From NCBI GenBank assembly GCA_031216915.1, contig CM062289.1:18702520-18766519 (forward strand): 64,000 nt of DNA, given 5' to 3'. Shown here piece by piece: positions 12,293 through 24,732 of the stretch. This DNA comes from Pictodentalium vernedei (lineage: Eukaryota > Mollusca > Scaphopoda > Dentaliida > Dentaliidae). Position 1 is the stretch's first letter. Each line of letters starts with the position of its first letter. The position numbers were made by a program, and so were the translations under genes. Under the pieces are notes generated by a model. It saw only the letters and a program-made list of their open reading frames with translations, did not search any database and had not been told where the DNA came from.

Positions 12293-12321
12293 TATAGAAT
12301 AAAAAAAAAAGAACTCACTTT
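12293..12321. repeat. Single satellite monomer remnant between copies A and B
   Basis: TAGAATAAAAAAAAAAGAAC plus TCACTT precedes copy B exactly where the 3.5-kb satellite precedes copy A. The array is therefore expanded at one junction and reduced to one partial unit at the other. Confidence 0.9.
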
Positions 12322-12400
12322 AACTCCTAGCACTCTGGTAGTATTTCAGTTTTTTCATAATTAACTCCATATTGCCCATGCAGCATGAAAAACGTAACAA

Positions 12401-12451
12401 ATTATATCTTGTTTGACAGAGCTCAATGAGCTCTGTCAAACAAGATATAAT
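12401..12451. repeat. Hairpin H2 in copy B
   Basis: Perfect 24-bp arms around AAT. The copy A version carries one arm mismatch, so the two copies differ inside the hairpin. Confidence 0.9.
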
Positions 12452-15226
12452 TATTTTAAATTCTCAGCTGCATTGTGGGAAAAATTTGCTGCTCAAAACT
12501 TTGGTATTTTGACATCAGAGTGTAGAGGGTTAAAATAGCCCCCTTTGTTCGTAAACTGAACTTTGTGGAAAACTTTGCCATCGTGAAAAACACACACGCT
12601 TCCTGGCGTATTCTTTCAAACTTTTTGTGGAATAAATAGTTGAAACATACTTCCATTCTTTTCTGTCATTTGAGTACGCTTTCTTGAATCATTTCACAGA
12701 GAGAGAGAGGGTGCATCAGAATATCGAATCACCCAAATGGCCGCCCTTCTTCAGTGCTGAGAGGATGCACAAACCACAATATTGCCTTTTATACATTGCC
12801 TTTTGACTGCCCCACGGATAAATAGGCTATTTTTTGTATGGTAATGTTCAAACAGCAGGACTACATCAATGGTGGAGAACGCTGTTCTATACAGGTAAAT
12901 CTCGATTGATTACTTCTCGATCAGCACCAATCATTTTTACTGATCACTGACGGAACCTTATGGGTGGATGGGCATAGGATTCTATTCGCCTATACCCCCA
13001 CCCCCACACGCATACACTTTTGCAAATGATGGGTTTTCTTTTTAATCAATATTTAATTATCTTAACCCCACAGCAAGTGTAAAACTGCAATCGCCTGCAG
13101 ATAAATTTCTGCAATGGAGCCTATATGTAGGCTTACTGCAAAAAAAATCATTTTTGGACATCGAAAACATATAGCTTATAGGCCGTATTTGGAACTATAG
13201 CTTGTTGCAGTGAGGAGTCACAGACCTTAAGGAAAGAAGTGGAAACATAATTAAATTGACAGGCGATGTAGGGGAAGGGGGGGGGGGGGGGGGCTGAAGG
13301 TGTATCTGTTCACCTACGGTTACTTTGATGGCAAATGGAGGCCAAATAGTGTAAATGAATCTTATTAAATGCGAATTGCCCAAAGGCCATATATTTCTCA
13401 AAATCTAGCACGTTCTCATGTTTACTTTCAACTGAAACTCCAGCCAAATCGAACATATTGGGGTCTTTTGGAGGGGGGGGGGGGGGGGGTCAACCTTTTC
13501 TCTAACTGAACACCAATCACAAAGGGCATAAACAGATCATACAAATTTTCTATAAATGAAAGTAGGATAGATTACGATCATAGCATTAACTCACGTCATT
13601 TGATTAGGAACATCAGGACTCGGTGGGCTTACAGACAAACCTCTGCATGTCTGTCGTGGTATTTTATTTTCGATTTAACGTAAAATTATAAATTATACGA
13701 GAATACTGACTGAACATTCTCATCACAAGTCTGATGTGGAATAATAGTTCACGGGTATATGAGGATACTTTTGACATTGTAATATATTATTTGAGGATAT
13801 ATTTTGAGGATACCATTTGAGGATATCCTTTATAGGGTATCTTTTGCAGGATGTCCGATATAATTATTACTCCAAGTACTCGTTTGGCCCAGACTTCTTA
13901 GCCACACCAAGACCTTCGTAGCTTCAAGGCCACTACTTGTCCACAGTTATCACCATCTGTCCTTTGATTCAACATTATTGTAGTCACCCAATACTATAGT
14001 TTTCTATCACCCTCATAGTTGTGGATCATTACTGCCTCTTACTATTACTATCGGCTACTACTATTCTGCACTGCGTTTCAACCTTTACTAAGTTATTGTA
14101 CTACTACAGCTTATAGTGCCTATCATTACACTGCTGTCGCTACGGGTCGTAGTTCATACCACTATCATTCCACTACTGTTTGCTCGAACAACCTTTTCAT
14201 ACCCATTCGAGTTTCCCATAATAAGCGATCGAGCAGTTACTGAAAAGTCATTGCTAAGGGCTAATAGTAGACCTATGGGATACACAGAGTTTCTACTATA
14301 TTACTCTACCAGACAACCAAGCAGAACACTACGTGACTTAACATCACGTACTATCCATACCCACAAAGGACAGTATAACAATTAGGTGGATCTATAGTAC
14401 TATGAACCACAACTGAACCAGCGGGAGTACATACATTACATCCTATATTATCACACTAGACAACCATTCATTACACCTCCCCACAATACTGCTTGGCCAA
14501 GGATTATGTACTATCTATACCAGTTATATGATAATATAAAGAGATAGGCGGGTGGTGGTATAAAGTGATAAAAGAAGTCCAACAGGGGTACATAGCGTAC
14601 AGCATATACTGCCACACTAGACAAGCCTGCATTACCCCCACCCGCACATCAAAATACTGCATGACCTAGCATAACGTACTACCTATGCAATCTGTAGGCC
14701 AGCCAGCACAACGCCCTAGATGGAGAGTGGTACCAAAGGCTAACATTGAAACAGCAGGGACACAAACCGTACATCCTATACTACCACACTAGACAGCAAT
14801 GCATTACCCCCCCCCCCCCCCTCCCCACAACACAGACTAGCATTACGTACTACCTATACCAGTTACTGAAAAAATATGAAGCATTAGGTCGATTAGTTGT
14901 ACCAAGGACTGAAAGTGGACCTACATCGAGTATAAAACGCCCATACTATACTACCGTTCTAAACGCCCAAGGGCTACCTCGCAATACCGCACTAGGCGAC
15001 CATGCATTACCCCCACCCACTCCACACTGCCTGAGCTAGCATTACGTACTACCTATACCAGTCATAGGATAGTACAAAGCATTCGGTCGATAAGCAGTAC
15101 CAAGGGCTAACAGGCGATCTGCAGGAGTATACATGTATACCGCCACAATAATACCAGGCCAGTTCGACACTCGAAAAACGTTATGTCAGATGGTACAGTG
15201 GACAACACTAGCAGTTAACGTTTCTA

Positions 15227-15292
15227 TGACGTCGCGCGCGCCCATCATGACGTCACGGCGTCAATAGCAACGTCAACCGTTTCGCGGGAAAA
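15227..15292. promoter_or_regulatory. CRE plus E2F-like site cluster, copy B
   Basis: TGACGTCA (15248-15255), TGACGTCG (15227-15234) and TTTCGCGGGAAAA (15280-15292) are kept with nearly the same spacing as in copy A; the bases between the two TGACGTC boxes differ slightly. The identical 24-codon ORF follows at 15429-15503. Confidence 0.5.
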
Positions 15293-16206
15293 ACTTTCAA
15301 GAAAACTCACCTTCTCCCATTGATATTCCATCACATACTCATACTATATACCCATAACCCTGTGTGTAAATATATCACTATACATTTCTAAGCGTAATAT
15401 ATATATGCAGCACGTACACCACTTGCCGATGAAGATGCATGGGGCCGAAGTTTTGCACAGGAAAGAGTTGCCGCGTCTGGCAAAAGCTCCGGTTCCTATG
15501 TGAATTTAACACTAGTTTCTCCGGCAAAATTACAGGAAACCGGGCCCGATTCATTCGTCTTGTACTACTGGTTGTATAATACAGTCCTTCACTTTTTCGG
15601 AATCACAAAACTCTCAACTGGTTAAAATAGTGAGTGAGGGGCTATGGACAAACTCAGTAATTGGCATTGGGAACTCGGGGGACTGTGTGCTTTCTGATGG
15701 TTGTGCATCTTCAGATTTACATTTATTCATTAGTTTTTAAAGCTGCTTTCAGTCTCTGTGGCTATATCAAGAGCAATGCCAAGTTTATCAAACCATTCTT
15801 ACATTCATGATCACTTTAGAGCAGACATCCCTGTACTATAATTAACGAATCATATTTCAACAGTAAAACAGAACTTGTTTACAAACGTAAACAAGCACTG
15901 CTCAAATTCTCGGTTTTTAATTGTTAATTTATTATATACCATTAAAAGAGAATCCAATAAAACGATTCGTGATATGTATACGAAAGATTTCTTCTGTAAG
16001 ATTCTAACCCTGCGGCTTGATGTTTGCATCAACATTTTCTTGTTTCTCGGCCACGCTCCGTTGTTCCGATCCGACTAGACACTCCGCGTGTATGTATCGG
16101 CGCCACTGATTGGTTAGCGGAATGTGTTGATTGGCAGGTTTTTAACATGATGCTGAATTAATTTAGCATCACGCTATATTATTTTGCGTGATTTAACGAA
16201 TGGTGC

Positions 16207-16548
16207 TTAGTTATGCACAGTGGCTAATCGCGACGGTGACAGTTTTACGGGTGGAGGAAGCCGGAGTACCCGGAGAGAACCACCGAGCATCGACGAGCAA
16301 CTGTCAGCTCCTCCTCAGCATTCTAACTCTGTTCAAGCTCCCATGAAGCACGGTTACAGCGGTTGAAGACATGTGCACCAGCGACGTTGCAGTACGCCTT
16401 AGTACACGGCGTCATCGTGCCCCCATGTAGGCAACCGGGATAAGGTGCCTTGGCCAAGGACACAACGCGTGTAGTCCCGGACGGGGATCGAACTCAGGAC
16501 CTCTAGCATAGAGGTCCAACAGTCTACCACTGAGCCACCGCGCTCCCT
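16207..16548 (-). mobile_element. tRNA-headed SINE with 9-bp TSD
   Basis: Read on the minus strand, a tRNA-like head at 16548 has an A-box (TGGCTCAGTGG) and a B-box (AGTTCGATCCC). It is followed by the body shared by all SINEs here (TTGTGTCCTTGG..., GTCTTCAACC..., GGTGGTTCTCTCCGGGTACT) and ends near TAGCCACTGTGCATAACTAA. GAATGGTGC is duplicated at 16198-16206 and 16549-16557. No coding capacity. Confidence 0.93.
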
Positions 16549-16739
16549 GAATGGTGCATAAATAATATAGCATGATGCTGAATTACGAAAGGATCATGTA
16601 CTTTAATTGAGCATGATGCATAATTATTTAAGCACCATGCTGTATTATTTGGTATGATTTCATGAATGCTACATAAATAATATAGCATGATGCTGAAATC
16701 AAGTCCACGTACTCGAGGGTCATAATTTTGTTTAGCATT

Positions 16740-17031
16740 ATACTCTAACTTAGATGTGAGTCTTCCATGGAAGACGTGTGTCGCCTGGCGTTTCAAACAG
16801 AATTCTAAGTGGAAAAGGGGCATAACTCTGGAAAAAATACAGCGGATCAAAAATTAAAATAGGAGGTGCACAATGCCATGATGTGATAAAGAATCACTGA
16901 AAGTTTCATCAAAATCCATTCATAGGTTAAAGAGGAGTGGCGGATAAGAGAAAGTGTGACGCGGACGACTCAAGACGACAAAAGTAATCCCTATTATGTC
17001 GCTCCCCACTTCGTGGGGCGGCGACACAATA
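16740..17031. mobile_element. Short tandem-monomer-type element with 3' hairpin
   Basis: It contains GGGGCATAACTCTGG, an AAAGTTTCATCAAAATCC block, a GACGCGGACGACTCAAGACG stretch and a terminal hairpin (GTCGCTCCCCACTTCGTGGG ... CGACAC). This layout is shared by several elements in the window and may belong to Helentron-associated non-autonomous elements; that class call is inference. Confidence 0.55.
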
Positions 17032-17039
17032 ACTAAGCA

Positions 17040-17640
17040 TTGTGCTATATTGTTTGGTATGATTTCATGAATGCTGCATAAATAATTAAGCATCATGCTG
17101 AAATCAGGTCCGCTTACGAGAGGCTCATAAATGTTTTTTTTAGCATGATACTCTAATAATTAACTGGTAGAGTGCTGGAAGCCCATATTTGGGCTTTATT
17201 CTGAAGTGGAGGAACCACGGATTGAAGGCTCATATTCAGTACATGTGCTTTGTATTATCATTGAAGTGATAATATTCAGTCTATAAGAGATTGCCTTGTC
17301 ACAATTTATGGGAGAGTGCCCATAGGCACTCTCCCATAAATTGTGACAAGGCAAAGACATGTGCACTAGATTTGATGACCAAAAATAATTTAGCACTCTA
17401 CCAGTTAAACGTGATGCTACATTGTTTGGTATGATTTCACGAATGCTCCATAAATAAGTAATCAATCAAGATGCCTTAATAATTAAGCATCATGCTATAT
17501 TATTTAGGCATCATGCTATATTATTTAGGCATCGTGATATATTATTTAGGCATCATGCTATATTATTTAGGCATCATGCTATATTATTTTAGCAGCATGC
17601 TTAATTATTTTAGCATCTTGCTAAATTCACCGATTTATGA
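17040..17640. repeat. AT-rich GCATCATGCT repeat field with 21-bp tandem run
   Basis: The motif AGCATCATGCT recurs through 16140-17640. From about 17485 to 17600 it becomes a clean tandem repeat (AGGCATCATGCTATATTATT + T, about five to six copies). A MITE (17160-17408) and a SINE (16207-16548) are inserted in this field. The short ORF across the tandem run is an artefact of its length being a multiple of three. Confidence 0.85.
17160..17408. mobile_element. TTAA-flanked MITE with central hairpin
   Basis: Ends are TTAACTGGTAGAGTGCT and its reverse complement. The centre (17291-17354) is a perfect palindrome with 30-bp arms around CATA (ends TTGCCTTGTCACAATTTATG). TTAA at both ends suggests a piggyBac-type transposase. 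A diverged copy lies at 24833-25091. Confidence 0.85.
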
Positions 17641-17709
17641 TCCGGTTCGTACGTCATACTTTCTGACATTTTTCATTTATCACTTTCAAGAAGTATATTA
17701 ATTGAGTAA

Positions 17710-18120
17710 TGTTTTAATTCGTACCGGGAACATCGACGAAATTCTCGCCCCACCATGTCGGGATATTTTGAGATCCTAATTTCGGGCCTGCTCGTTGGGC
17801 TCTACAATAAAGTGTTTTGCGTTTTTATTTTCTGGCTGGCGAGTGAATAGATTTTAAGTTTGAACGAGTGCATGATGTAATGTACTTGACCACTTGCCGA
17901 ATTGGACGCCCAATACACATAAATGTATCTCTTTATTTATCGCTATCTGAACGACATCGAGTGCTTGATGGGACTTGACGCAGAGTAATGGAGTGGTCAC
18001 CAAGAACAGCTTATTTCGTACAATGTATCAATCTCTTACCACCAGTCTCTCCCTGGCCTTTGTACTGGAAAATGCAAATGCATCCTGGCAATGCAAAAAC
18101 TCCAACCAAGTCCCAACTTA
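17710..18120. other. Unassigned sequence
   Basis: No gene, transposon ends or tandem repeats were recognised. Confidence 0.35.
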
Positions 18121-18955
18121 GCGTTACATACTATTTTTGTTTCTAAATCTGAACCATTTGGTCAGTGTCCCCGGCCGTCCACAATCCGTCTGTTAACTTG
18201 TGGTTTCCCTCTAATAACGAAAGAACCGCCTATTTGATGAAATCATAATCTCAGCGATTACTTTTGGATGACTAGGCACTGCTTCCTTTCGATATTGGTC
18301 GAGCTCGCCAATTTGATTTCTGTCCAATAACTTATGGATGCTGATTCGAATCATTTTTATTTTTTAATTATGCATTGTTGATGTCTAGAGGAAGCTTCCT
18401 TTCGATGTGAAGCCAGTCAGCTGGCCCAAGATGGCCGTCAGTGGCCAATTCATTATGGCTTTCATGGCGACCATCTTGAATTTGGTTTCCGTCCAATAAC
18501 TTCTGAACCGCTTATTTCACCAAATCGTAATTTTAGGAGTTACCTGTGGATGACTAGACAATGCTTCCGTTCGATTTTGGTCCAGCTACCCGATTCAATA
18601 TGACCGCCACGACGGCCATATTGAATTTGATTTCTGTCCAATAACATATGAATGCTGACTCGAATCATTTTTATTTTTTAATTATACATTGTTGGTGTCT
18701 AGAGGAAGCTTCCTTTCGATTTTGGACCAGTCATCAGAACGAAGATGGCCGCCAGTGGTGAATTCATTATGGCATCCATGGCGGCCATATTGAATTTGGT
18801 TTCCTTCCAATAACTAACGAATTCTGAGTGGAGTCTATTTCATTTTTCTGTTATGCATCAGTATTGTCTAGAGGAAGCTTTCTTTCAATTTTGATCAGAT
18901 AACCAATTCAATATGGTTGTCACGGCAGACACCGTCGGGGGCATATGCCATGCTT
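18120..18955. repeat. Tandem-monomer element with GGCCATATTGAATTTG blocks
   Basis: About four to five diverged units of ~170-180 bp carry CGGCCATATTGAATTTGGTT, TCCAATAACTT, TCTAGAGGAAGCTTCCTTTC and GATGACTAGACAATGCTTCC. The right end (GACACCGTCGGGGGCATATG) probably is its terminus, directly before the next MITE. Confidence 0.65.
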
Positions 18956-18957
18956 CG

Positions 18958-19425
18958 CAGGCCTGGCATTCTAAAAAATGCAGGAGGGCTACAAATCGCT
19001 CCCCTCACATTGCCTAGGGGAACAATTGACTCTCCTCAAGCTTACAAAAGCTAAAAGTGGCAAAATGAAGTTTTACTATTAATGAAATCTGCCTAGTTGG
19101 CTTTGTACATTTTATGTGGTGCTGCTAACAAGGTAGTCTCTGTGAGACGGCTATACTGCCCCTCCCGCACCTCAGGGCCTCGGCAAGGCCCGGAGGTGTT
19201 GGAGGGGCAGTGTGGTCGTCTTACTCAAACCACTGACATAGCAGAAATCTGAAAAGATGTGGGTTTTTGGAATAGGCGGTTGTGGTAATGATTATTTTCT
19301 AAGGCCAGAAGGGCTAGTTATGGCGGTTGTGGTAATTATTTTCTAAGGCCAGGAGGGCTCGTTTTCGCCCTCCTTAATTTTTTAAGGCGAGCGAATAAAT
19401 CGCTCTCCTGAAAATGCCAGGCCTG
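18958..19425 (+). mobile_element. CAGGCCTG MITE, copy 1
   Basis: Ends are CAGGCCTGGCATT and its complement. The inner part pairs around a GC-rich centre (ACTGCCCCTCCCGCACCTC ... GAGGTGTTGGAGGGGCAGT) near 19155-19225. Other copies are at 21140, 22739 and 35350. Poly-T/A and GGAGGGC blocks lie near both ends. Confidence 0.9.
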
Positions 19426-19465
19426 CTCTTGTATTTGTAATCATTTTGTATACTCTGAATAAGCT

Positions 19466-19727
19466 ATCTATTTATTTATTTATTTATTTATTTATTTCAT
19501 GGCGTTTGTTGTTGTTTAATGTCATATACTTCTGCACAATGGCTAATCATGACCACAACATGGAGATAAAGTCAAGGTCAGTCAATCGTTTATACCCCAT
19601 GTTGCCTATTTTAGAGGACTCGCACCCCAAGCATTAGTGACTGGGTCCTATTTTACCAGTGAAACAGAGCTTGTTTACCACAGTAAACAAGCACTGCATC
19701 ACTTCCCAGGGTTCCCACGGGGAATTT
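19466..19727 (-). mobile_element. Second SINE-like family (TAAACAAG type)
   Basis: The minus strand reads from a TTCCCCGTGGGAACCC start through GCTTGTTTACTGTGGTAAAC to a TAGCCATTGTGCAG ... (AAAT)n tail. The tail matches that of the tRNA/5S SINEs but the body is different, so both families appear to use the same LINE-derived 3' end. No clear tRNA head was seen. Confidence 0.65.
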
Positions 19728-19729
19728 AA

Positions 19730-19950
19730 TGGTGTTTAAGGTCACATATTTTTGCACAATGGCTAATCATGACCACAACAGGAGTATCAACTCAAGACCA
19801 GGGGTGAGCGTTAATAAGCCATGTTGCCCATTTTAGAGAGGGTTTGCCCCTCCCAAGCATTGGTGACTGGGTCCTATTTTACCAGTAAAACAGAGCCTGT
19901 TTACCGCAGTGAACAGGCACTGCTTCACTTCCGGGGGTTCCCGCGGGGGA
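19730..19950 (-). mobile_element. Second SINE-like family, adjacent copy
   Basis: It repeats the order of the copy just upstream (GTTTAAGGTCACATATTTTT through CCGCGGGGGA) without its own A-rich tail, giving a head-to-tail pair. Confidence 0.6.
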
Positions 19951-20432
19951 GAATAAGCTATCTGAAGCTAGACAAATGGTTTGGGCCCTGTGTAAATAAC
20001 GTTGAAAACACTGATGAAAACATTTTATACATATTGCCCTAAAATCAGGACACATGTTTGGTTTATTAGAGTGTCCCCGACACTGTATACATGTCAGATA
20101 ACATCAATCATATTAACTGAAACATTCAGGAGGACAAGATTGTTGATAAACATGTGATGTAGGCTTTCTCAATAACTGTTACACAGAATAGATTCCACTG
20201 TTTCATAAACACACTATACACACAATACAAGCTGATAATCATCAAAAAATTTCAAATGAATTCACAGCCCATACGTAACCAGCATATAATAAATTACACA
20301 AACAATCAAAAACTAACAACATAAATCTGGCAGTGGAAAGAGTTCCTCTCTACCCCAATCCATTCTAATAATATGACAATCTGTTCCATACATAAATTTA
20401 CAGCACGCCATTTTGTTTGGTACTCAGTCACT

Positions 20433-21099
20433 CAGTGCTCAAAATAACTTTTTTTCTTTGCGTAGCAAAATGCAAGACATTTCCCAAAAAAATGAATAGC
20501 ATTTTGTAAAAATTACATAGCTATTTTTGTATACCAGAGTTATGTTATGCTGTTTTGTATTGAATTCTTCTGAGTAGATAGAATAGTTTCCATCCATTTC
20601 TGGGTATTTTCAAATGAGCTGCAACACATGAAACATTTACTATGCTTTTTTTAACTGAACTGCCTTTCAGGGTTGCATGGACTTGGATATTTTCAAATGA
20701 CGTCGTGGTTGTTCAATAGAGTTCTCAAAATGGAAGTTGAGATTTTCAATTTGATGGGCTTAAAGTTATTTTTAAAGTACATTTTATGCAAAATGTTGTA
20801 AAATCAGGAATAATTTAAACCAATAGAATTCATCTTACATATGAAGTTGCTAATGATGCTTGGAGAGTTAATCTGAGTTATGCCTGGAATGTTCCACAAT
20901 CAGAAGTAAAGCATCAATGAACCAGTTTTCAAATTTGTTTGCAAATTTTCATTTACATTTTGCGATACAAGATAATCAACTGCAGCCTAATAGGCTGCAG
21001 TTGATTATCTTGTATCGCAAAATGCTATACATAATTGTGTAGCTTTTTGCAAGTTTTGCATAGCAAAAAGCGACATGACAGCGCTTATTTTGAGCCCTG
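20433..21099. mobile_element. hAT-type MITE with 8-bp TSD
   Basis: Ends CAGTGCTCAAAATAA and TTATTTTGAGCCCTG are flanked by a perfect 8-bp duplication CAGTCACT (20425-20432, 21100-21107). A 30-bp-arm palindrome (TTTTGCGATACAAGATAATC ... ) lies off-centre at about 20963-21024. No transposase ORF. Confidence 0.92.
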
Positions 21100-21139
21100 C
21101 AGTCACTGGCCTGGATGCTTGGGACGTTGCTAAGGGCTC

Positions 21140-21546
21140 CAGGCCTGGCATTTTCAGGAGAGTGATTTATTCGCTCGCATACTGCTCACCTTAAAAAATT
21201 AAGGAGGGCGAAATCTAGCCCGCCTGGCCTTAGAAAATAATAACCCACATCTTTTCAGATCTCTATGTTAGTGCTTTTTGTAAGACGGCCACACTGCCCC
21301 TCCCACACCTCTGGGCCTTCCCAAGGCCCAGAGGTGTGGGAGGAGCAGTGTAGTCGTCTTACTGAGACTACGTTGTTAGCAACACTAAATAAAATGTACA
21401 AAGCCAACAAGGCAGAATTCATTAATAGTAAAACTTCATTTTGCCACTTTTAGCTTTTGTAAGCTTAAGGAGACCTAATCGCTCCGCCTGGCCATGCAAA
21501 GGGAGTGATTTTTAGCCCTCCTGCATTTTTAAGAATGACAGGCCTG
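21140..21546 (-). mobile_element. CAGGCCTG MITE, copy 2
   Basis: Reverse orientation relative to copy 1. The central hairpin (CCACACTGCCCCTCCCACAC ... GTGTGGGAGGAGCAGTGTAG) is around 21285-21357 with CCTTCCCAAGG at its middle. Confidence 0.9.
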
Positions 21547-21547
21547 G

Positions 21548-22738
21548 GGGTCTTGGATTTGGGGGGTGGGGAGGGCAACCTCTAGAGTATTTCACACTCT
21601 TCTGGTAGGCAGAATTCTATAACTACCACATCACTTCGAACAAATGGGAAATTCCATTAGCAGACCCCCTCCCCCTAGAGTCAAAGTTTTTCAAGTACAT
21701 GTTTCACGATGCAAAATCTCATTTGTACACCCCCCCCCCCCCACAACCCTGACTGTAAATTATCTAACTAAGGTTCTTGGAAATCACAAATTCCAACAAC
21801 AAATTAACAACTGTTTTTGTTCAGTACCTTTCAATCAATATTCGGAGGACTTTCACCACTTCTTTCAAGTCCAAAAACTCCAGATTTTGGCCGAAATCTA
21901 TACTTGTTTGAAAAAATTCCACTAACGCCTTGTCTCAAATATCCAACCCTTTTCCAATTTAGGGCTTACAAGACCTTAGACAAAGTGGTGAGTCTTCGCC
22001 CCCCCCTAAAATTCTCCCACCCCAAGAAACATTGGCACAAAGCAAGTTTCACACAACCAAGAGCCCCAAAATGGTCTTCAATATAGAAGCTACACATGCA
22101 ACAAATGCCTCAGTTTTGATCCTAGAGCACTAAATCTTGCCAAATTTTCTCGAGTTGGAGTGGGGGTTGCCCTCACTAAAACCTTCTGATTGTCACCCCC
22201 TTCTGCTACTTCCGTTCAGGGAAGTGGAAGGAGGAGGCAAAGATCAGTGGATCCTAGTTGGGCCTTCGGGAGGCCCAAAACTCCACACAATGGCCTTTCA
22301 AATATCATCTCTGCACCCCCCCCCCCCCCACACACACACCAAACTGGCTAGGACACCCCCTATTATATAAACCTAGCTATGTGCCTGGCATTTTGGGACA
22401 ATACCAATAGGCAGGACCATCCAGTTCCAAGTGAATATTATCAGTACTAACTAGACTAGTACCACTGACACTATTCATTGGAATTTAACACCACTTTTGG
22501 TAGCTCAGTCAAACTCTGATAATTATACTTCCAAATTTGGACAACCCCACCAAGGCGATAGCTATTGGGCCATATTATACCAGAAGAGCATAACTTTTTT
22601 TTAACACAGTAAACAAGCACTGCTTCATTTTGTGGAGAATCCCAGACAATCATTGATGGTGACTGAGTACCAACATATTCATGTGTACAATATAAACTTC
22701 AGTTTTACTGTTTTAGCACTATAGTTTATTCTCGCATA
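21548..22738. other. C-rich unassigned sequence with SINE relic
   Basis: Several poly-C tracts and no supported gene. A remnant of the TAAACAAG SINE-like family (ACACAGTAAACAAGCACTGC) lies around 22600-22660. Confidence 0.45.
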
Positions 22739-23173
22739 CAGGCCTGGCATTTTCAGGAGAGCGATTTATTCGCTCGCCTACTGCTCGCCTTAAAAAAATT
22801 AAGGAGGACAAAAACTGTCTCTCCTGGCCTTAGAAAATAATGATTGCCATAACAACTTATTCCTAAAACCCACATCTTTTCAAGATCCCTGCTATGTTCG
22901 AGGTCTCTGTAAGACGGTTTCACTTCCTCTTCCACACCTCCGGGCCTTGCCAGTGCCCGGAGGTGAGGAAGGGGCATGTATCGCCTCACAGAGACTACCT
23001 TGTTAGCAGCATCAAATAAAATGAACAAAGCCCACTAGGCAGAATTCATTAATGGTAAAACTTTCTTTTGCCACTTTTAGCTTTTGTAAGCTTGAGGAGA
23101 GCTAGCCACTCCCCTAGACCATGCGAGGGGAGTGATTATTAGCCTTCCTGCATTTTTAAGAATGCCAGGCCTG
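22739..23173 (-). mobile_element. CAGGCCTG MITE, copy 3
   Basis: Reverse orientation. GCATA precedes the left end (22734-22738) and follows the right end after one or two G residues, consistent with a 5-6 bp TSD. The central hairpin is less perfect than in copy 2. Confidence 0.88.
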
Positions 23174-23884
23174 GGCATAAGTATACCTTAGCGTATAAAT
23201 TGCTTTGCAACGTTGATACACAATTTCAAACATAAAATTCAATGACTCTTTCAAGACTTATTTCAAAATTTTCATGACCCCCTAATTGTTTATCCACTTT
23301 GTTTAACACTTCTCCAAACAAAAGAGTCACAGCTGTCCAGTACTACACACAAGCATCACTATCCTCATTCAAATTGATTTTCTCCAATTTTGGCTTTTAA
23401 GACATTGCTTATGACTCCTCAATGGAATGAGATCATCCATGCCTTTGGATTGTCCTAATGTGGTAAATCACATAAATGCTATAAACTCAGTTTTTGGCTT
23501 TATTTGGCTTTACTGGTGTCTAAGAATATATATTAACCCTACAGGGCTTAATTCCAACTCAGAACATGTTTCTACAGCAACAGAACAGGTGCCCCTGACA
23601 GTCTGTGGGTCACCTCGAAGTTCAATTTGATGAACCTGGGCATTTGTTTCTAGGCAAATCTTGGCTGCCTATATAGAAACAACTGCAAAGCGATGGGTAT
23701 TGGCTGTCAATCTCTAGCAAAAATGTTGTTAAATCATTTACAGAATAGGACAGAAAGAAATATAAATATTTGCTATAACCTTTAACTTGGGAACATCCCA
23801 GTAATTTTGGGATGTCGGTTACCACTGTTAATTTGGTAGAATGTGAAGGTCTCATCATCGAATTCATTCCAAGTAAATGATTCA
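23174..23884. other. Unassigned sequence
   Basis: No gene or repeat ends recognised. Confidence 0.35.
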
Positions 23885-24590
23885 TTCATTTCTTGTTTTG
23901 GTGGTTAAGGCCACATATTTCTGCACAGTGGCTAACTGTGACCACAACATGGAGATAACGTCCAGCCAATCATTTCTATACCCTTGTTGTCCATTTAAGA
24001 GAACTTCCACCACAGGAATTGGTGACCGAATCATATTTTACCATTAAATAAAAGGCTGCTCAGCCACATGTCCCCCGAAAAAAAAAGTGTGCAATTCGAG
24101 GTATTTGAAAAAAAAAAGAATTTTTCGAAGTCGAAAAAGGGACATAACTCTGACAAAAAAAAGTCAGACCAAACCCCAATTTGAACTTGACCTGTAGTTT
24201 ATGTTGATACACCTACATACACAATTTTATTGAATTCAGTCTGCAACAACTAGTTATAACCAGGAAACCAAAAAGTTGAAAAAGGGGAATAACACTTGCA
24301 AAAATTGTTGAGCCGCACTGCGATTCGAACTTGACCTGTATTTTATGTTGATATACCTACATACAAATTTCATTTGATTTGGCCAACTATAACTAAAGTT
24401 ATCAGTGGGAAACCAAAGTGGGATGGGCGGACGGATGGCAAGACAGACGGACAGATGGACACCAGGCCAGTGTCACCAGCTATTTTAATAGTCCCCTGAA
24501 AAACTTTTCGGGGGCCAAAAAGATCCTGTTGACCACAGTAAACAAGCACTGCCTTCACTTCCTGGGGTTCTCACTGGGAAAGTAAATAAT
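23885..24590 (-). mobile_element. SINE-like copy split by inserted element
   Basis: The left part (GTGGTTAAGGCCACATATTT ... to about 24050) and the right part (ACCACAGTAAACAAGCACTG, about 24535-24585) together make one TAAACAAG-family copy. About 470 bp between them are a different element. Confidence 0.65.
24055..24520. mobile_element. Tandem-monomer element with CCCCCGAAAA ends
   Basis: Two ~145-bp monomers share TTGAACTTGACCTGTA, TTATGTTGATA and CACCTACATACA. They are followed by a (GGAC)n-like tract and a 3' hairpin (CCCCTGAAAAACTTTTCGGG). The left end carries the matching CCCCCGAAAA. It interrupts the SINE-like copy. Confidence 0.65.
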
Positions 24591-24732
24591 ATAAGCTTTG
24601 AATTGGAAGTAAACTGAGAAATTCAGTTTATTTAATGAAAACTGTTCTCAGTGTTATTCACAAAATAGTGTTAAGTAAGGGCTAAATTGATAAAGTAAAG
24701 GTGGGAAAAATACTTTGGTAGTTGAAATAAAC

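Larger units (their letters stand above)
8811..12295. repeat. 3.5-kb direct duplication, copy A
   Basis: It begins AACTCCTAGCACTCTGGTAG directly after the satellite and matches 12322-15857 along its whole length, with scattered substitutions and small indels (a few per cent by eye). Shared parts in order: a 51-bp hairpin, a poly-G tract, a degenerate ~170-bp tandem region, a CRE/E2F-like cluster and a short ORF. No transposase or other long ORF is seen. The end runs into one satellite monomer, suggesting a tandem array in which unit and satellite were once repeated together. Confidence 0.95.
12322..15857. repeat. 3.5-kb direct duplication, copy B
   Basis: Same order of parts as copy A. Longer G/C homopolymers at 13277-13293, 13477-13488 and 14808-14820 and small indels distinguish it. 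It ends near 15857, where a relic of the TAAACAAG-type SINE family follows in place of a satellite monomer. Confidence 0.95.

Noticed and set aside
17492-17701. 69-residue ORF rich in YYLGIM repeats
   Set aside because: It is the translation of a 21-bp tandem repeat.
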